Assembly: GCF_008017805.1 (NCBI RefSeq)
Contig: NZ_VRTT01000005.1
Location: 1 to 64,000, forward strand
DNA length: 64,000 nucleotides
Direction of reading: 5' to 3'
From: Paenibacillus sp. N3.4
GTDB lineage: Bacteria; Bacillota; Bacilli; Paenibacillales; NBRC-103111
Part shown: positions 48,227-57,269 of the stretch, piece by piece
How the letters are laid out: every line of letters starts with the position of its first letter
How positions within the stretch are numbered: the first letter of the stretch is position 1
The notes under the pieces: generated by a model
The model's input: the letters and a program-made list of their open reading frames with translations, nothing else
What the model was told of the DNA's origin: nothing
Database searches by the model: none
Made by a program: the position numbers and the translations under genes

Positions 48227-48811
48227 ATGACCTTGGTACCTTTTGTGATTGAGAGTACGGGCAGAGGCGAACGGTCCTATGACATTTATTCTCGTATGCT
48301 GCAAGACCGCATTATTTTTCTGACCGGAGAAATTACCGATGCTGTTGCCAATACGGTGATTTCTCAGCTGCTTTATCTGGATGCCATAGATTCAGACAAG
48401 GAAATCAAGCTCTACATACATAGTCCGGGAGGCTCAATATCCGCGGGATTGGGGATTTATGATGCGATGCAATATATCAAATCAGACGTCAGTACACTTG
48501 GTATCGGTTTAGCCGCATCGATGGGTGCGTTTCTTTTGGCAAGCGGTACGAGAGGCAGGCGATTCGGGTTAAGACATAGTGAAATCATGATTCATCAACC
48601 TCTAGGCGAGGCCCGTGGGCAATCTACCGACATTGAAATCCGTGCAAATCGAATGTTGAAAATGCGACATAAATTAAATGTTATCCTGGCCAATCATACG
48701 GGGCAGCCAATTGATCAAATTCAACAGGATACAGATCGCGATTTCTTTATGTCGGCAGAGGAAGCTGTTCATTATGGCCTGATCGATCGTATTCTTACAA
48801 ATGAAACATAG
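48227..48811 (+). CDS. clpP: ClpP-family ATP-dependent protease subunit (paralogue)
   Basis: 194 residues. Self-compartmentalising serine peptidase with full triad: Ser98 in [14 protein letters not shown], His123 in [12 protein letters not shown], Asp172 in [13 protein letters not shown]. The oxyanion-region [16 protein letters not shown] is intact. AGGAGG 7 bases before ATG. Its place in an operon with a MerR regulator and an unknown protein, and several divergent positions ([20 protein letters not shown]), suggest a specialised second ClpP, not the housekeeping one. Confidence 0.9.
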   Translation: MTLVPFVIESTGRGERSYDIYSRMLQDRIIFLTGEITDAVANTVISQLLYLDAIDSDKEIKLYIHSPGGSISAGLGIYDAMQYIKSDVSTLGIGLAASMGAFLLASGTRGRRFGLRHSEIMIHQPLGEARGQSTDIEIRANRMLKMRHKLNVILANHTGQPIDQIQQDTDRDFFMSAEEAVHYGLIDRILTNET

Positions 48812-48984
48812 AGCGAAGGAATGTGTTTGAACAGATTATTTGTTTGTTTATAGGAAATACCTATAAAAGCAATAGATTTTATATCTAAGTAAGAGAGTCT
48901 AGTTATGCTACAATGAGAGCAGTAAATCATGATAGTAATGCCTGCGAAAGCAAGTTTTGATAATCTAAGGAGTGAATGATAGTC

Positions 48985-50064
48985 ATGGCAGAAGTAAAGA
49001 AAATTGCAGTAATCGCTGGAGACGGTATTGGTCCAGAAGTCGTTGCAGAAGCGGAAAAAGTATTGAAACGTACCGAAGAATTGTTCGGTTATCAATTTGA
49101 AACAGAACACGCTTTATTTGGCGGTATTGCGATTGACGAGAAAGGTACACCACTTCCGGAAGAAACGTTGAAAGTTTGCCAATCCGCAGACGCAGTCCTT
49201 CTGGGCGCAGTTGGCGGACCTAAATGGGACAACAATTCCAAAGAGCTTCGTCCGGAAACAGGTCTTCTCGGTATTCGTAAAGCGCTTGGTTTGTTCTCCA
49301 ATATTCGCCCAGCCTTTATTTTTGATTGCTTAAAAGAAGCTTCCACGTTGAAGCCTGAAGTTCTTGAAGGCACAGATTTGATTGTTGTACGTGAATTGAC
49401 AGGCGGGATCTACTTTGGTGAGAAATTCCGTCGTGAAACTGCGAATGGTCAAGAAGCTGTGGATACATGTGCTTATAATGTAACTGAGATTGAGCGCATC
49501 GCTCGTCAAGCATTCGAAATCGCCCAAACGCGCCGTAAGAAATTGGCATCCGTTGACAAAGCGAACGTTTTGGAAACTTCCCGTCTATGGCGTGAAACCG
49601 TGAATCGCATTGCAGTTGACTACCCGGATGTTGAGCTAGAGCACGTACTCGTTGACAACTGTGCGATGCAATTGCTGCGTCGTCCATCCAGCTTTGACGT
49701 TATCGTAACGGAAAACATGTTCGGCGACATCCTGAGTGATGAAGCAGCGATGCTGACAGGCTCCATCGGTATGCTGGCATCCGCATCGCTTGGCGAAGGC
49801 AGCTTCGGCTTGTATGAGCCGGTACACGGTTCCGCTCCTGATATTGCAGGCCAAGGCATCTCCAACCCTATCGCGACGATTCTATCCGTTGCCTTGATGT
49901 TCCGCTTGACCTTCGGATACCACGAAGCAGCAGATTCCATCGAGCGTGCTGTGAAAGAAGTGCTGGATGCAGGTCACCGCACAGGCGACATCGCTGTTGA
50001 TAAGAGTTCAGCTATCGGCACCCTTGCTATGGGCCAACTGATCGTAGACGCTATGCGTAAATAA
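48985..50064 (+). CDS. leuB: 3-isopropylmalate dehydrogenase
   Basis: 359 residues. NAD-dependent oxidative decarboxylation in leucine synthesis. Motifs [32 protein letters not shown], catalytic-region Lys/Asp in [15 protein letters not shown] and [35 protein letters not shown] 48985 is preferred to 48976 (AAGGAG spacing). Isolated from leuA by about 12.5 kb and with no leuC/leuD next to it. Confidence 0.95.
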   Translation: MAEVKKIAVIAGDGIGPEVVAEAEKVLKRTEELFGYQFETEHALFGGIAIDEKGTPLPEETLKVCQSADAVLLGAVGGPKWDNNSKELRPETGLLGIRKALGLFSNIRPAFIFDCLKEASTLKPEVLEGTDLIVVRELTGGIYFGEKFRRETANGQEAVDTCAYNVTEIERIARQAFEIAQTRRKKLASVDKANVLETSRLWRETVNRIAVDYPDVELEHVLVDNCAMQLLRRPSSFDVIVTENMFGDILSDEAAMLTGSIGMLASASLGEGSFGLYEPVHGSAPDIAGQGISNPIATILSVALMFRLTFGYHEAADSIERAVKEVLDAGHRTGDIAVDKSSAIGTLAMGQLIVDAMRK

Positions 50065-50066
50065 TT

Positions 50067-50119
50067 AAAGCTTGTCAGCAAAGGCATAGAATGCTTTTGA
50101 CTGACAAGCTTTTTTTTCA
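50067..50119 (+). terminator. Terminator 1 after leuB
   Basis: AAAGCTTGTCAG...CTGACAAGCTTTTTTTT hairpin. Confidence 0.87.
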
Positions 50120-50154
50120 TTTCTGCTGCTCAAAGCAAAAGACTGATCATTTTA

Positions 50155-50207
50155 AAAAACTTGTTGAAGAAGGCATGAAAATTGCTTTCAGGCGACAAGT
50201 TTTTTTA
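50155..50207 (+). terminator. Terminator 2 after leuB
   Basis: AAAAACTTGTTG...CGACAAGTTTTTTTA, with loop and stem sequences similar to the first terminator 88 bases upstream; looks like a decayed duplicate. Confidence 0.7.
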
Positions 50208-50297
50208 GGTTGCAAAATGTACAGGTCATTGGTTTTTGAATTATTTTACCTATATTTGGGGAAACTTTGAGTAGATGATTAGGAATGAGGTAAAACG

Positions 50298-51833
50298 ATG
50301 GGAATATTCAGGAGATGGTTAAATGGAAAAAAGGCAGTTCCAATCAAAAAATCTTCCGATCTTCTTTATCAGCCGATTTCAAGGATCCTCGATCATAATC
50401 TGGTTACCCTGAAGGGCATATTTAGTCATACACCAGATCTTGTTACTCGTCAGTTTCAATTAAGAACAGGGGATGATGCATTACTTGTTTATATGGAAGG
50501 GCTGATTGATAAATCGGCAATCAATAATAACATCTTAAATCCGCTCATTTATGAAATCGAAACGGTTAATGATATTTGGAACTCATCCATTACGATTGCA
50601 AAAACAGAAATTGTAACCTTATGGTCAGATATTGAAGAAGCAATTTTTCAAGGCAAAAGCATCCTGTTGATTGATGGACAGACGCGCTCGCTTGTGTTGT
50701 ATACGCAAGGATGGCCTCAAAGAGCGATTAAAGAACCACAGATCGAATCGACGTTAAAGGGGTCGCATCAAGGATTTGTGGAGACCTCCGGACAGAATAT
50801 TGCTCTTATCAGACGGTATCTTCCTAATCGTGAACTGAAAATTAAGGAGTACTCAATCGGATCCCGAGCAAGTACCAGAGTTTCTATGATGTATTTCGAA
50901 GATATTGTTCAACCTGATTACGTGAAGGAGATGGAGGATCGTCTGTTGCAAATTGACGTGGATGCCATATTAAATACGGGAGAATTAGCGGAATTTATCG
51001 AAGATCATCCGATAAGTCTCTTCCCCCAGTTAATTATGACGGAACGTCCGGATGCTGCTGCTTCTCATATTTTGCAAGGTAGAATAGCAGTTGTTGTTGA
51101 CCACTCGCCCAGTGTGATCATTGCTCCTGTCACCTTTTCGGCGTTCTTTCAAAGTGTCGACGATTACAGCAATCGCTGGATCATAGCTTCTTTTCTACGT
51201 TTATTACGCTATCTAGCCTTAATTACGACGATTTCTTTATCGGCTGTATATATAGCCATTGTTTCGTTTCACTATGAAGTACTTCCTTTGGATTTATTGG
51301 TATCGATTGGGGAGTCCAGAGCAAAGGTTCCTTTTCCTCCGATTGTAGAGGCGTTTCTCATGGAGATAGCCCTAGAGATGTTAAGAGAAGCAGGTTTACG
51401 TCTTCCGGGTCCTATTGGACAAACGATAGGTGTCGTAGGGGGCATTGTTATCGGTCAGGCGGCGGTCCAAGCGGGAATTGTAAGTAATATTATGGTCATA
51501 ATCGTTGCCATTACGGCTATTTCCTCGTTTATTATCCCGGATTATGACATGTCATCGTCGCTGCGCTTTCTTCGTTTTCCAATGATGCTTATGGCCTCTT
51601 TGTTCGGTATGATAGGCATTGTGATTGGGCTGATGATTATCGGGGTTCACCTTATATCAATGGAATCGTTTGGAATATCCTATGGAAGTCCCATTGCTCC
51701 CATCCGACTATCTGATTGGAAGGACGTATGGATTCGTGTCCCTATGTGGAAGATGAAAAAACGCCCGCTCTCAACCGATCCCACGCAACTAAACAGACAG
51801 GGGATAAACAGAACAGGGGAAGAACAACCATGA
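50298..51833 (+). CDS. Spore germination receptor subunit A (GerA family)
   Basis: 511 residues. Hydrophilic N-terminal domain (about 1-290) and a membrane part of about five helices (about 295-470). Family motifs VYMEGLIDKSAINNNILNP, ALIRRYLPN, GSRASTRVSMMY, EMLREAGLRLPGPIGQTIG. With GerB and GerC subunits it forms the inner-membrane germinant receptor of spores. Overlaps the following gerC by 4 bases (ATGA). Presence implies a spore former. Confidence 0.93.
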   Translation: MGIFRRWLNGKKAVPIKKSSDLLYQPISRILDHNLVTLKGIFSHTPDLVTRQFQLRTGDDALLVYMEGLIDKSAINNNILNPLIYEIETVNDIWNSSITIAKTEIVTLWSDIEEAIFQGKSILLIDGQTRSLVLYTQGWPQRAIKEPQIESTLKGSHQGFVETSGQNIALIRRYLPNRELKIKEYSIGSRASTRVSMMYFEDIVQPDYVKEMEDRLLQIDVDAILNTGELAEFIEDHPISLFPQLIMTERPDAAASHILQGRIAVVVDHSPSVIIAPVTFSAFFQSVDDYSNRWIIASFLRLLRYLALITTISLSAVYIAIVSFHYEVLPLDLLVSIGESRAKVPFPPIVEAFLMEIALEMLREAGLRLPGPIGQTIGVVGGIVIGQAAVQAGIVSNIMVIIVAITAISSFIIPDYDMSSSLRFLRFPMMLMASLFGMIGIVIGLMIIGVHLISMESFGISYGSPIAPIRLSDWKDVWIRVPMWKMKKRPLSTDPTQLNRQGINRTGEEQP

Positions 51834-52945
51834 AATGGAAGGACATTTTCTTAACTTGGGGAGCTTTATTACTTATTACTGGGTGCGGAAAACCAGTTTA
51901 TATAGAGACCCAACAGTTTCTTCTGGTTGAGGGTATAGATCTTGATGACGACAATAAGTTGGTCATCTATTCATCTAGTCCTATCTTCAGTAGAGAAGCT
52001 AAGGAGAGATATAAAATCACAACCACAACTGTGGATACAGTGCGTGAAGCAAAGAAAAAACTTGAGGCCAAAATAAACGGTAATATTGCACTTGGGAAAT
52101 TGCAAAGCATTCTTATAGGAAAAAAAATGATCCTGCAAACAAACGTATTACCCTACTTGGATGTCTTCTTCCGCGATCCTAAAAATGAAATAAATGCCAA
52201 TGTGATTGTGGTTGACGGTTCTGTTAAAGAGGTGATGGATACGAATATGAATGATAAAGGCCAAATGGGGGGGGTGATCAAACAATTGGTAGAAAGCACT
52301 TATCAAGGACGAATTTCAGTGCTAACAACACTGCAGAAATTCCATCAACAAATGATTGATAAGGCAATTACGCCATGCATAACTGAATTGAAGGTAGAGA
52401 AGAATGATCTCGTTATTTCAGGGAGCACTCTTTTACATAAAGATGGTACTATTGCTGATTCTTTGAATAATCAAGAAAGTTCTCTGCTGCTATTATTACA
52501 GCACAATACGAGCGATCCTATACCGTTGACGTTTCACCTTCCTGCTGAGATTTTTCATACAGATGAAGCAATATCATATGTCAGTATCAATATTAGAAAG
52601 GCAAAGACAAACATCCTAACAAAATACGAAGAAAACCATTTTTTAATCGATATTCAGTTGAAGGTCCAGATCGAGTTAACGGAACGCATGTTTAATTTAG
52701 ACATGGAGAAACAGGGCAAACGATTGGAACAGTCTATTGAAGAAGAACTAAAGAAAGAATGCGAGACTTTAATCAAAAAGGCGCAAAAGCATCAAATCGA
52801 CCCCTTTGGCTATGGGACTTATGTGCGGGCGCACGAGTATAAAGACTGGATGAAGATAGAGGATAACTGGGGAAAAGCGCTGTCGGAAGCAACAGTGAAT
52901 ATTTCTCCTAAAGTCGCCATCAAAAGTATCGGAGTTTCCGAATAA
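51830..52945 (+). CDS. Ger(x)C-family germination lipoprotein, copy 1
   Basis: 371 residues. Signal peptide with lipobox LLITGC (Cys near residue 18), then the three-domain GerC fold. ATG 51830 chosen for the ATGA coupling with gerA. Closely related throughout to the lipoprotein at 54076-55194, with identical stretches such as LNNQESSLLLLLQ and EDNWGKALSEATVN. Confidence 0.92.
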   Translation: MKWKDIFLTWGALLLITGCGKPVYIETQQFLLVEGIDLDDDNKLVIYSSSPIFSREAKERYKITTTTVDTVREAKKKLEAKINGNIALGKLQSILIGKKMILQTNVLPYLDVFFRDPKNEINANVIVVDGSVKEVMDTNMNDKGQMGGVIKQLVESTYQGRISVLTTLQKFHQQMIDKAITPCITELKVEKNDLVISGSTLLHKDGTIADSLNNQESSLLLLLQHNTSDPIPLTFHLPAEIFHTDEAISYVSINIRKAKTNILTKYEENHFLIDIQLKVQIELTERMFNLDMEKQGKRLEQSIEEELKKECETLIKKAQKHQIDPFGYGTYVRAHEYKDWMKIEDNWGKALSEATVNISPKVAIKSIGVSE

Positions 52946-52979
52946 AGCTAAGCGGACAGAAAAGGGGAAGGTTAAAACC

Positions 52980-54079
52980 ATGAATAAATATTCGTTTAAT
53001 CAAATCTCCTTGAAGCAATACATCTTTATTATATTTGAAACCCAAGTCGGATAGGTGTCCTATCCCTTCCCCGCGATTTAGCTAAAACTGCTGGTACCGA
53101 TGGATGGATGTCCATTATTGTGGGATGGATTTTAACAATTCTTCTAAGCTTTGTCATCATACGAATTATGGAGAAAAATCCCGAGTGTACTTTATTCGAA
53201 CTTTTGCCTAAATACTTTGGTAAGTGGATAGGAAAAGGTTTGGTAGTCCTATGGATACTGCTCGCGGCATACGTAGCGACTACAGTTATGTTTTCAACGA
53301 TTCATATCATAAAAATATGGATCGTTCAGGATATACGGAACTATATCCTAATGATCCTGTTTACCATTCCTATCTATATGATCACTAAGCAGGGAATAAG
53401 GGTGATTGGAATCTTTGCTGAGCTTGTTTTTATAGTCACATTGTGGATGCCTTTCTTGTTGTTATTCGCACTAAAGGATACGCAATGGCTGTACCTTCTT
53501 CCGCTTGGAAAAGAAGGATTGTTGCCTATTCTGTCTACCGTTAAATCAACCATATTTTCTTTCCTAGGGTTTGAACTTACTTTCATTTTCTATCCATTTC
53601 TCAAGGACAAGAAATCAGCATTCAAGGGAATTGTTATTGCAAATTCATTAACGATGATGATTTATTTAACGACTACCATCGTCTGCTTTATTAAATTTTC
53701 TCCAACTGAAATCACAGATTACGTATATCCTGTGCTCAACTTATTGAAGCTTATCCGATTACCTTTTTTGGAAAGGCTGGAGATCATCTACCTGTCCTTT
53801 TATTTATTTATCATATTTATGACGATCATTCCTTACCTCTATGCGGTCGTACTAGGAACAAGCCAATTATTGGGCAAGCAGGACCATCGAAATTCTTTGC
53901 GAATCCTGTTATTCCTATGGATCCTATTGTCCTTCTTTTTTATCCCTTCTTCTTTCCAAATAACCCAACTTGCCAACTGGTGGGGGATGGCAGGTATATA
54001 TAGCGCTTTCGGTTTCCCTATTTTCCTTTGGATTTACGGATGGATTTTTCACTCCGTTAGAAAGGAACAGAAACAATGA
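52980..54079 (+). pseudogene. GerB-family germination permease, frameshifted
   Basis: APC-superfamily subunit with about ten TM helices. ATG 52980 behind AAAAGGGGAAGG starts MNKYSFNQISLKQYIFIIF, then stops at TAG 53052. Restoring one A at about 53051 (GGATAGG to GGAATAGG) gives ETQVGIGVLSLPRDLAKTAG and joins the remaining 340-codon frame. The main frame alone could start at ATG 53108 but lacks the first helix. The last codon overlaps the next gerC start. If real, this receptor is disabled. Confidence 0.88.
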
Positions 54080-55194
54080 AAAAATTCAATTCTCTTTTTT
54101 TAACATGGGTACTATTTTTGCTTGTAACGGGGTGTGGTAAAGCCGTTTATATTGAGAATCAACAATTTGTTCTAACAGAGGCTATAGATTTTGATGAGAA
54201 TAATCATTTAGTCGTGTACACATCAACTCCTGTCTTCAACAAAGAAGCTAAAGATAAATATAAAATTACATCGTCAAGGGCTGATACGATGCGTGAATCA
54301 AAAGTGATGATTGACAGTAAGACGAGCGGCAGCCTTGCTTACGGAAAATCGCAAAATGTGTTGATAGGAAAAAAACTGCTGCAGAAAAGAGATGCACTTC
54401 CTTATTTGGATGTTCTTTTCCGCGATTCCCGAAATGAGATTAATGCGAATGTGATTGTAATTGATGGGACGGTTAAAGATGTGATGTATACCAATATGAG
54501 TGATAAAGGACGAATCGCCAGCGTCATTAAACAATTGGTAGAGAGCTCCTATCAGAGCAGAATTACAGTACAAACTTCCTTACAGAAATTCCATCAACAA
54601 ATGATGGATAAAGCAATGACTCCTGCTGTAACTGAAATGAAAACAGAAAAAAATGAACTCGTGATTTCAGGTACTGTTCTTTTGCATAAAGATGGCACCT
54701 ATGCGGCTTCTTTAAATAATCAAGAAAGTTCTTTGCTCCTATTATTGCAACGCGATACGAGAAATAACATACCGTTAACGTTTCACTTTCCTCCTGAAAA
54801 GTTTCATACGGATGAAGGAATGTCTTTTGTGAGCTTCAATATAAAAAAGGCCAAGCAAAAGGTCAAGACGAATTACGAAGGTGACCATTTTACAATCGAT
54901 ATCGAGATGAAGGTTCAGATCGATTTGACGGAGCGCACGTTTACCCTAGACTTAGAGAAGGAGAGAAAACAGCTAGAACAAGTCATTGAAAAAGAGTTGA
55001 AAAAACAATGTGAGGCATTACTCAAGAAAGCTCGAAAGTATCAGGTTGATCCCTTTGGTTTTGGGATTTATGTGCGAGCACACGATTATCATAACTGGAA
55101 AAAGGTTGAGGATAACTGGGGAAAAGCGCTCTCTGAAGCGACTGTAAATGTTTCTCCTAAAGTTCTCATCAAGAGTATTGGGGTTTCTGAATAG
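54076..55194 (+). CDS. Ger(x)C-family germination lipoprotein, copy 2
   Basis: 372 residues, lipobox LLVTGC with Cys near residue 20. A paralogue of the first GerC in the same operon; the two agree over the full length with scattered substitutions, most conserved at the C-terminus (NVSPKVLIKSIGVSE against NISPKVAIKSIGVSE). ATGA overlap with the permease. Order gerA-gerC-gerB-gerC is unusual. Confidence 0.92.
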   Translation: MKKFNSLFLTWVLFLLVTGCGKAVYIENQQFVLTEAIDFDENNHLVVYTSTPVFNKEAKDKYKITSSRADTMRESKVMIDSKTSGSLAYGKSQNVLIGKKLLQKRDALPYLDVLFRDSRNEINANVIVIDGTVKDVMYTNMSDKGRIASVIKQLVESSYQSRITVQTSLQKFHQQMMDKAMTPAVTEMKTEKNELVISGTVLLHKDGTYAASLNNQESSLLLLLQRDTRNNIPLTFHFPPEKFHTDEGMSFVSFNIKKAKQKVKTNYEGDHFTIDIEMKVQIDLTERTFTLDLEKERKQLEQVIEKELKKQCEALLKKARKYQVDPFGFGIYVRAHDYHNWKKVEDNWGKALSEATVNVSPKVLIKSIGVSE

Positions 55195-55233
55195 TATATT
55201 ATAATAATTATTAATTAATATCCGATCTAATTA

Positions 55234-55256
55234 TTGACTTTCAGGTAGGCGGATGG
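55234..55256 (+). promoter_or_regulatory. Possible promoter element of the peroxiredoxin gene
   Basis: TTGACT (-35) followed by 17 bp; the -10 equivalent is TACCAT, a weak match. Confidence 0.35.
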
Positions 55257-55301
55257 TACCATTTTATACGAATAAGATAGAATAGAGGAGGAATTATACG
55301 C

Positions 55302-55850
55302 ATGGCAGAACGTTTAGTTGGTAAACAAGCTCCTGATTTCACAATGGAGACAGCTACAGGCGATGGTAAAGAATTTGGTAAAGCTTCTTTGTCCGATTAC
55401 AAAGGAAAATGGTTAGTATTATTCTTCTACCCATTGGATTTCACATTCGTGTGCCCAACAGAAATTACAGCACTTAGTCATGCTGCTGCTCAATTCAAAG
55501 AATTGGACACAGAGATTCTTGGTGTTTCCATCGATAGTATCCATACACACAAAGCATGGATCAATACACCGATTAATGATAATGGTCTTGGCAAATTGGA
55601 ATTCCCGCTTGCTGCTGACATCACGAAATCCGTAGCTCGTGACTACGGTGTTCTGATCGAAGAAGAAGGTATCGCACTACGTGGTCTTTTCATTATTGAT
55701 CCAGAAGGCGAATTGAAATATGAAGTTGTTAACCACAATGACGTAGGTCGCAGTGTAGAAGAAACACTTCGTGTGCTTCAAGCGCTTCAATCCGGCGGAT
55801 TGTGCCCAATGAACTGGAAACCGGGCGACAAAAACCTGGTTGTAAAATAA
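55302..55850 (+). CDS. Typical 2-Cys peroxiredoxin (AhpC/TSA, YkuU-like)
   Basis: 182 residues. Thioredoxin fold with peroxidatic cysteine in DFTFVCPTEITAL and resolving cysteine in GGLCPMNWKPG. Reduces hydrogen peroxide and organic peroxides using thioredoxin or a flavin reductase; no ahpF is next to it. Cytoplasmic. GAGGAGG before ATG. Confidence 0.93.
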   Translation: MAERLVGKQAPDFTMETATGDGKEFGKASLSDYKGKWLVLFFYPLDFTFVCPTEITALSHAAAQFKELDTEILGVSIDSIHTHKAWINTPINDNGLGKLEFPLAADITKSVARDYGVLIEEEGIALRGLFIIDPEGELKYEVVNHNDVGRSVEETLRVLQALQSGGLCPMNWKPGDKNLVVK

Positions 55851-55867
55851 GCTTTGAATACATAGAC

Positions 55868-55912
55868 AAGCTCCTCTGGTTAGCATGCGAATGCAGGCTA
55901 GGGGAGCTTTTC
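55868..55912 (+). terminator. Terminator after the peroxiredoxin gene
   Basis: AAGCTCCTCTGG...CTAGGGGAGCTT hairpin (inner GCAT/ATGC) followed by TTCTT. Confidence 0.82.
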
Positions 55913-55932
55913 TTAGTTGGAGGAAAGTGATC

Positions 55933-56316
55933 ATGTCGGTACCGTTGTATTTAAAGTATACGAAAGATCATTACTGGATCCGCCAAGAAGGGAATCAGGC
56001 TATAATTGGCTTAACGGAAACGGGTCTTATAGAAATGGGAATGGTTCTATTTATTGAGCTCCCTGAGCGTGATGCTGTAATGAGGCGAGGAGATTATATA
56101 AGTTCAGTTGAGACGGCGCAAAGTGAACACGATTTGTTCGCTCCTTTATCCGGCAAAGTGACAGCCGTCAATCTTTTGCTGGAGCGGGCTGCGATGATTT
56201 TGCATGAGTCTCCTTATGATAAAGGGTGGTTATTCGCCATGGAGTGGAGCGATGAATCTGAATTTGCTCATTTATGGGACGTGCAGACGTATGAGCAGCA
56301 GTTTCCGCTGGATTAA
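55933..56316 (+). CDS. GcvH-like protein lacking the lipoylation lysine
   Basis: 127 residues with the glycine-cleavage H-protein fold (YTKDHYWIRQEGNQAIIGLT, DLFAPLSGKVTAVN, DKGWLFAMEW). At the lipoyl site, where H proteins read VESVKAASD, this protein reads VETAQSEHD, so Lys becomes Gln63 and the protein cannot carry lipoate. No gcvT or gcvP is nearby. ATG 55933 behind GGAGGAAAG. Role unknown; possibly a regulatory or scaffolding relative of GcvH. Confidence 0.8.
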   Translation: MSVPLYLKYTKDHYWIRQEGNQAIIGLTETGLIEMGMVLFIELPERDAVMRRGDYISSVETAQSEHDLFAPLSGKVTAVNLLLERAAMILHESPYDKGWLFAMEWSDESEFAHLWDVQTYEQQFPLD

Positions 56317-56327
56317 GTTTCTAGAGA

Positions 56328-56369
56328 AGAACGAAGGACTGCTGCATAAGCGTCTTGCGTTCTTTTTTT
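56328..56369 (+). terminator. Terminator after the GcvH-like gene
   Basis: AAGAACGAAGGACT...CGTCTTGCGTTCTTTTTTT; imperfect stem with long T run. Confidence 0.72.
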
Positions 56370-56477
56370 GTTTGGGCGGTAGGTGAGAAAATAATCGTAC
56401 AAATGATACGCAGAATCCATTTATTTTTGATATGATAGGGAAGTGTGGAGTATAAATATTACAATGTAGGTGAGAAA

Positions 56478-57266
56478 ATGGGAATTTCCGAAAAAACTGT
56501 CCTCTCGATGAAAGAGCTGCGTATGAAATATGAGGATAACTATGTGCTGCGCGGAATAGATTTGGAAGTAGAACGAGGTCAAATTATTGGCTATATTGGT
56601 CCGAATGGTGCCGGGAAAAGTACGACCGTCAAAATTATGCTAGGCATTGTTACCGGTTATACAGGTAAAGTTCATATATTTGGTAGAGATATAGCGGATG
56701 GCGATACGGCGTACAAGAGTCGAATTGGATTCGTGCCTGAAATGGCAGAGATGTATGATAATTTAACAGCTTGTGAATATTTGACCTTTATTGGGGAACT
56801 TTACGGCATGTCGTATGACGATGCTGAATACAAGGCGAGAAGACTTGTGAACAAATTAGGGTTGGAGGATGTGTTTCATGCCCGCATCGCTTCCTACTCT
56901 AAAGGAATGAAGCAGAAAGTAATGCTTATCTCCAGTCTGCTGCATGACCCGGATTTACTGTTTCTGGATGAACCGTTAAGTGGATTAGACGCGAACAGTG
57001 TCATGATCATCAAAGAAATATTGATACAATTGGCAAAACGGGGAAAGACGATCTTTTATTCGTCGCACATCATGGACGTTGTGGAGAAAATCAGTTCCCG
57101 CATCGTTTTGCTGAGTGGAGGAGAGATTGTGGCGGATGGCAGCTTCGAGGAACTGAAGGAACAATGCAAGGAAGGATCTCTGGAGCAAATTTTTAATCAA
57201 TTGACCGGCTTTCATGAGCACCAGGAGATTGCCGAACAATTCGTCTCCATCGTAAATGAGGATTAG
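56478..57266 (+). CDS. ABC transporter ATP-binding protein (ABC-2 type)
   Basis: 262 residues. Walker A GPNGAGKSTT, signature YSKGMKQKV, Walker B LLFLDEPLSGLD, H-loop SSHIMD. ATG 56478 follows AGGTGA. With the adjacent permease it makes an ABC-2 type exporter, possibly for a peptide or antibiotic; substrate not deducible. Confidence 0.92.
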   Translation: MGISEKTVLSMKELRMKYEDNYVLRGIDLEVERGQIIGYIGPNGAGKSTTVKIMLGIVTGYTGKVHIFGRDIADGDTAYKSRIGFVPEMAEMYDNLTACEYLTFIGELYGMSYDDAEYKARRLVNKLGLEDVFHARIASYSKGMKQKVMLISSLLHDPDLLFLDEPLSGLDANSVMIIKEILIQLAKRGKTIFYSSHIMDVVEKISSRIVLLSGGEIVADGSFEELKEQCKEGSLEQIFNQLTGFHEHQEIAEQFVSIVNED

Positions 57267-57269
57267 CCG

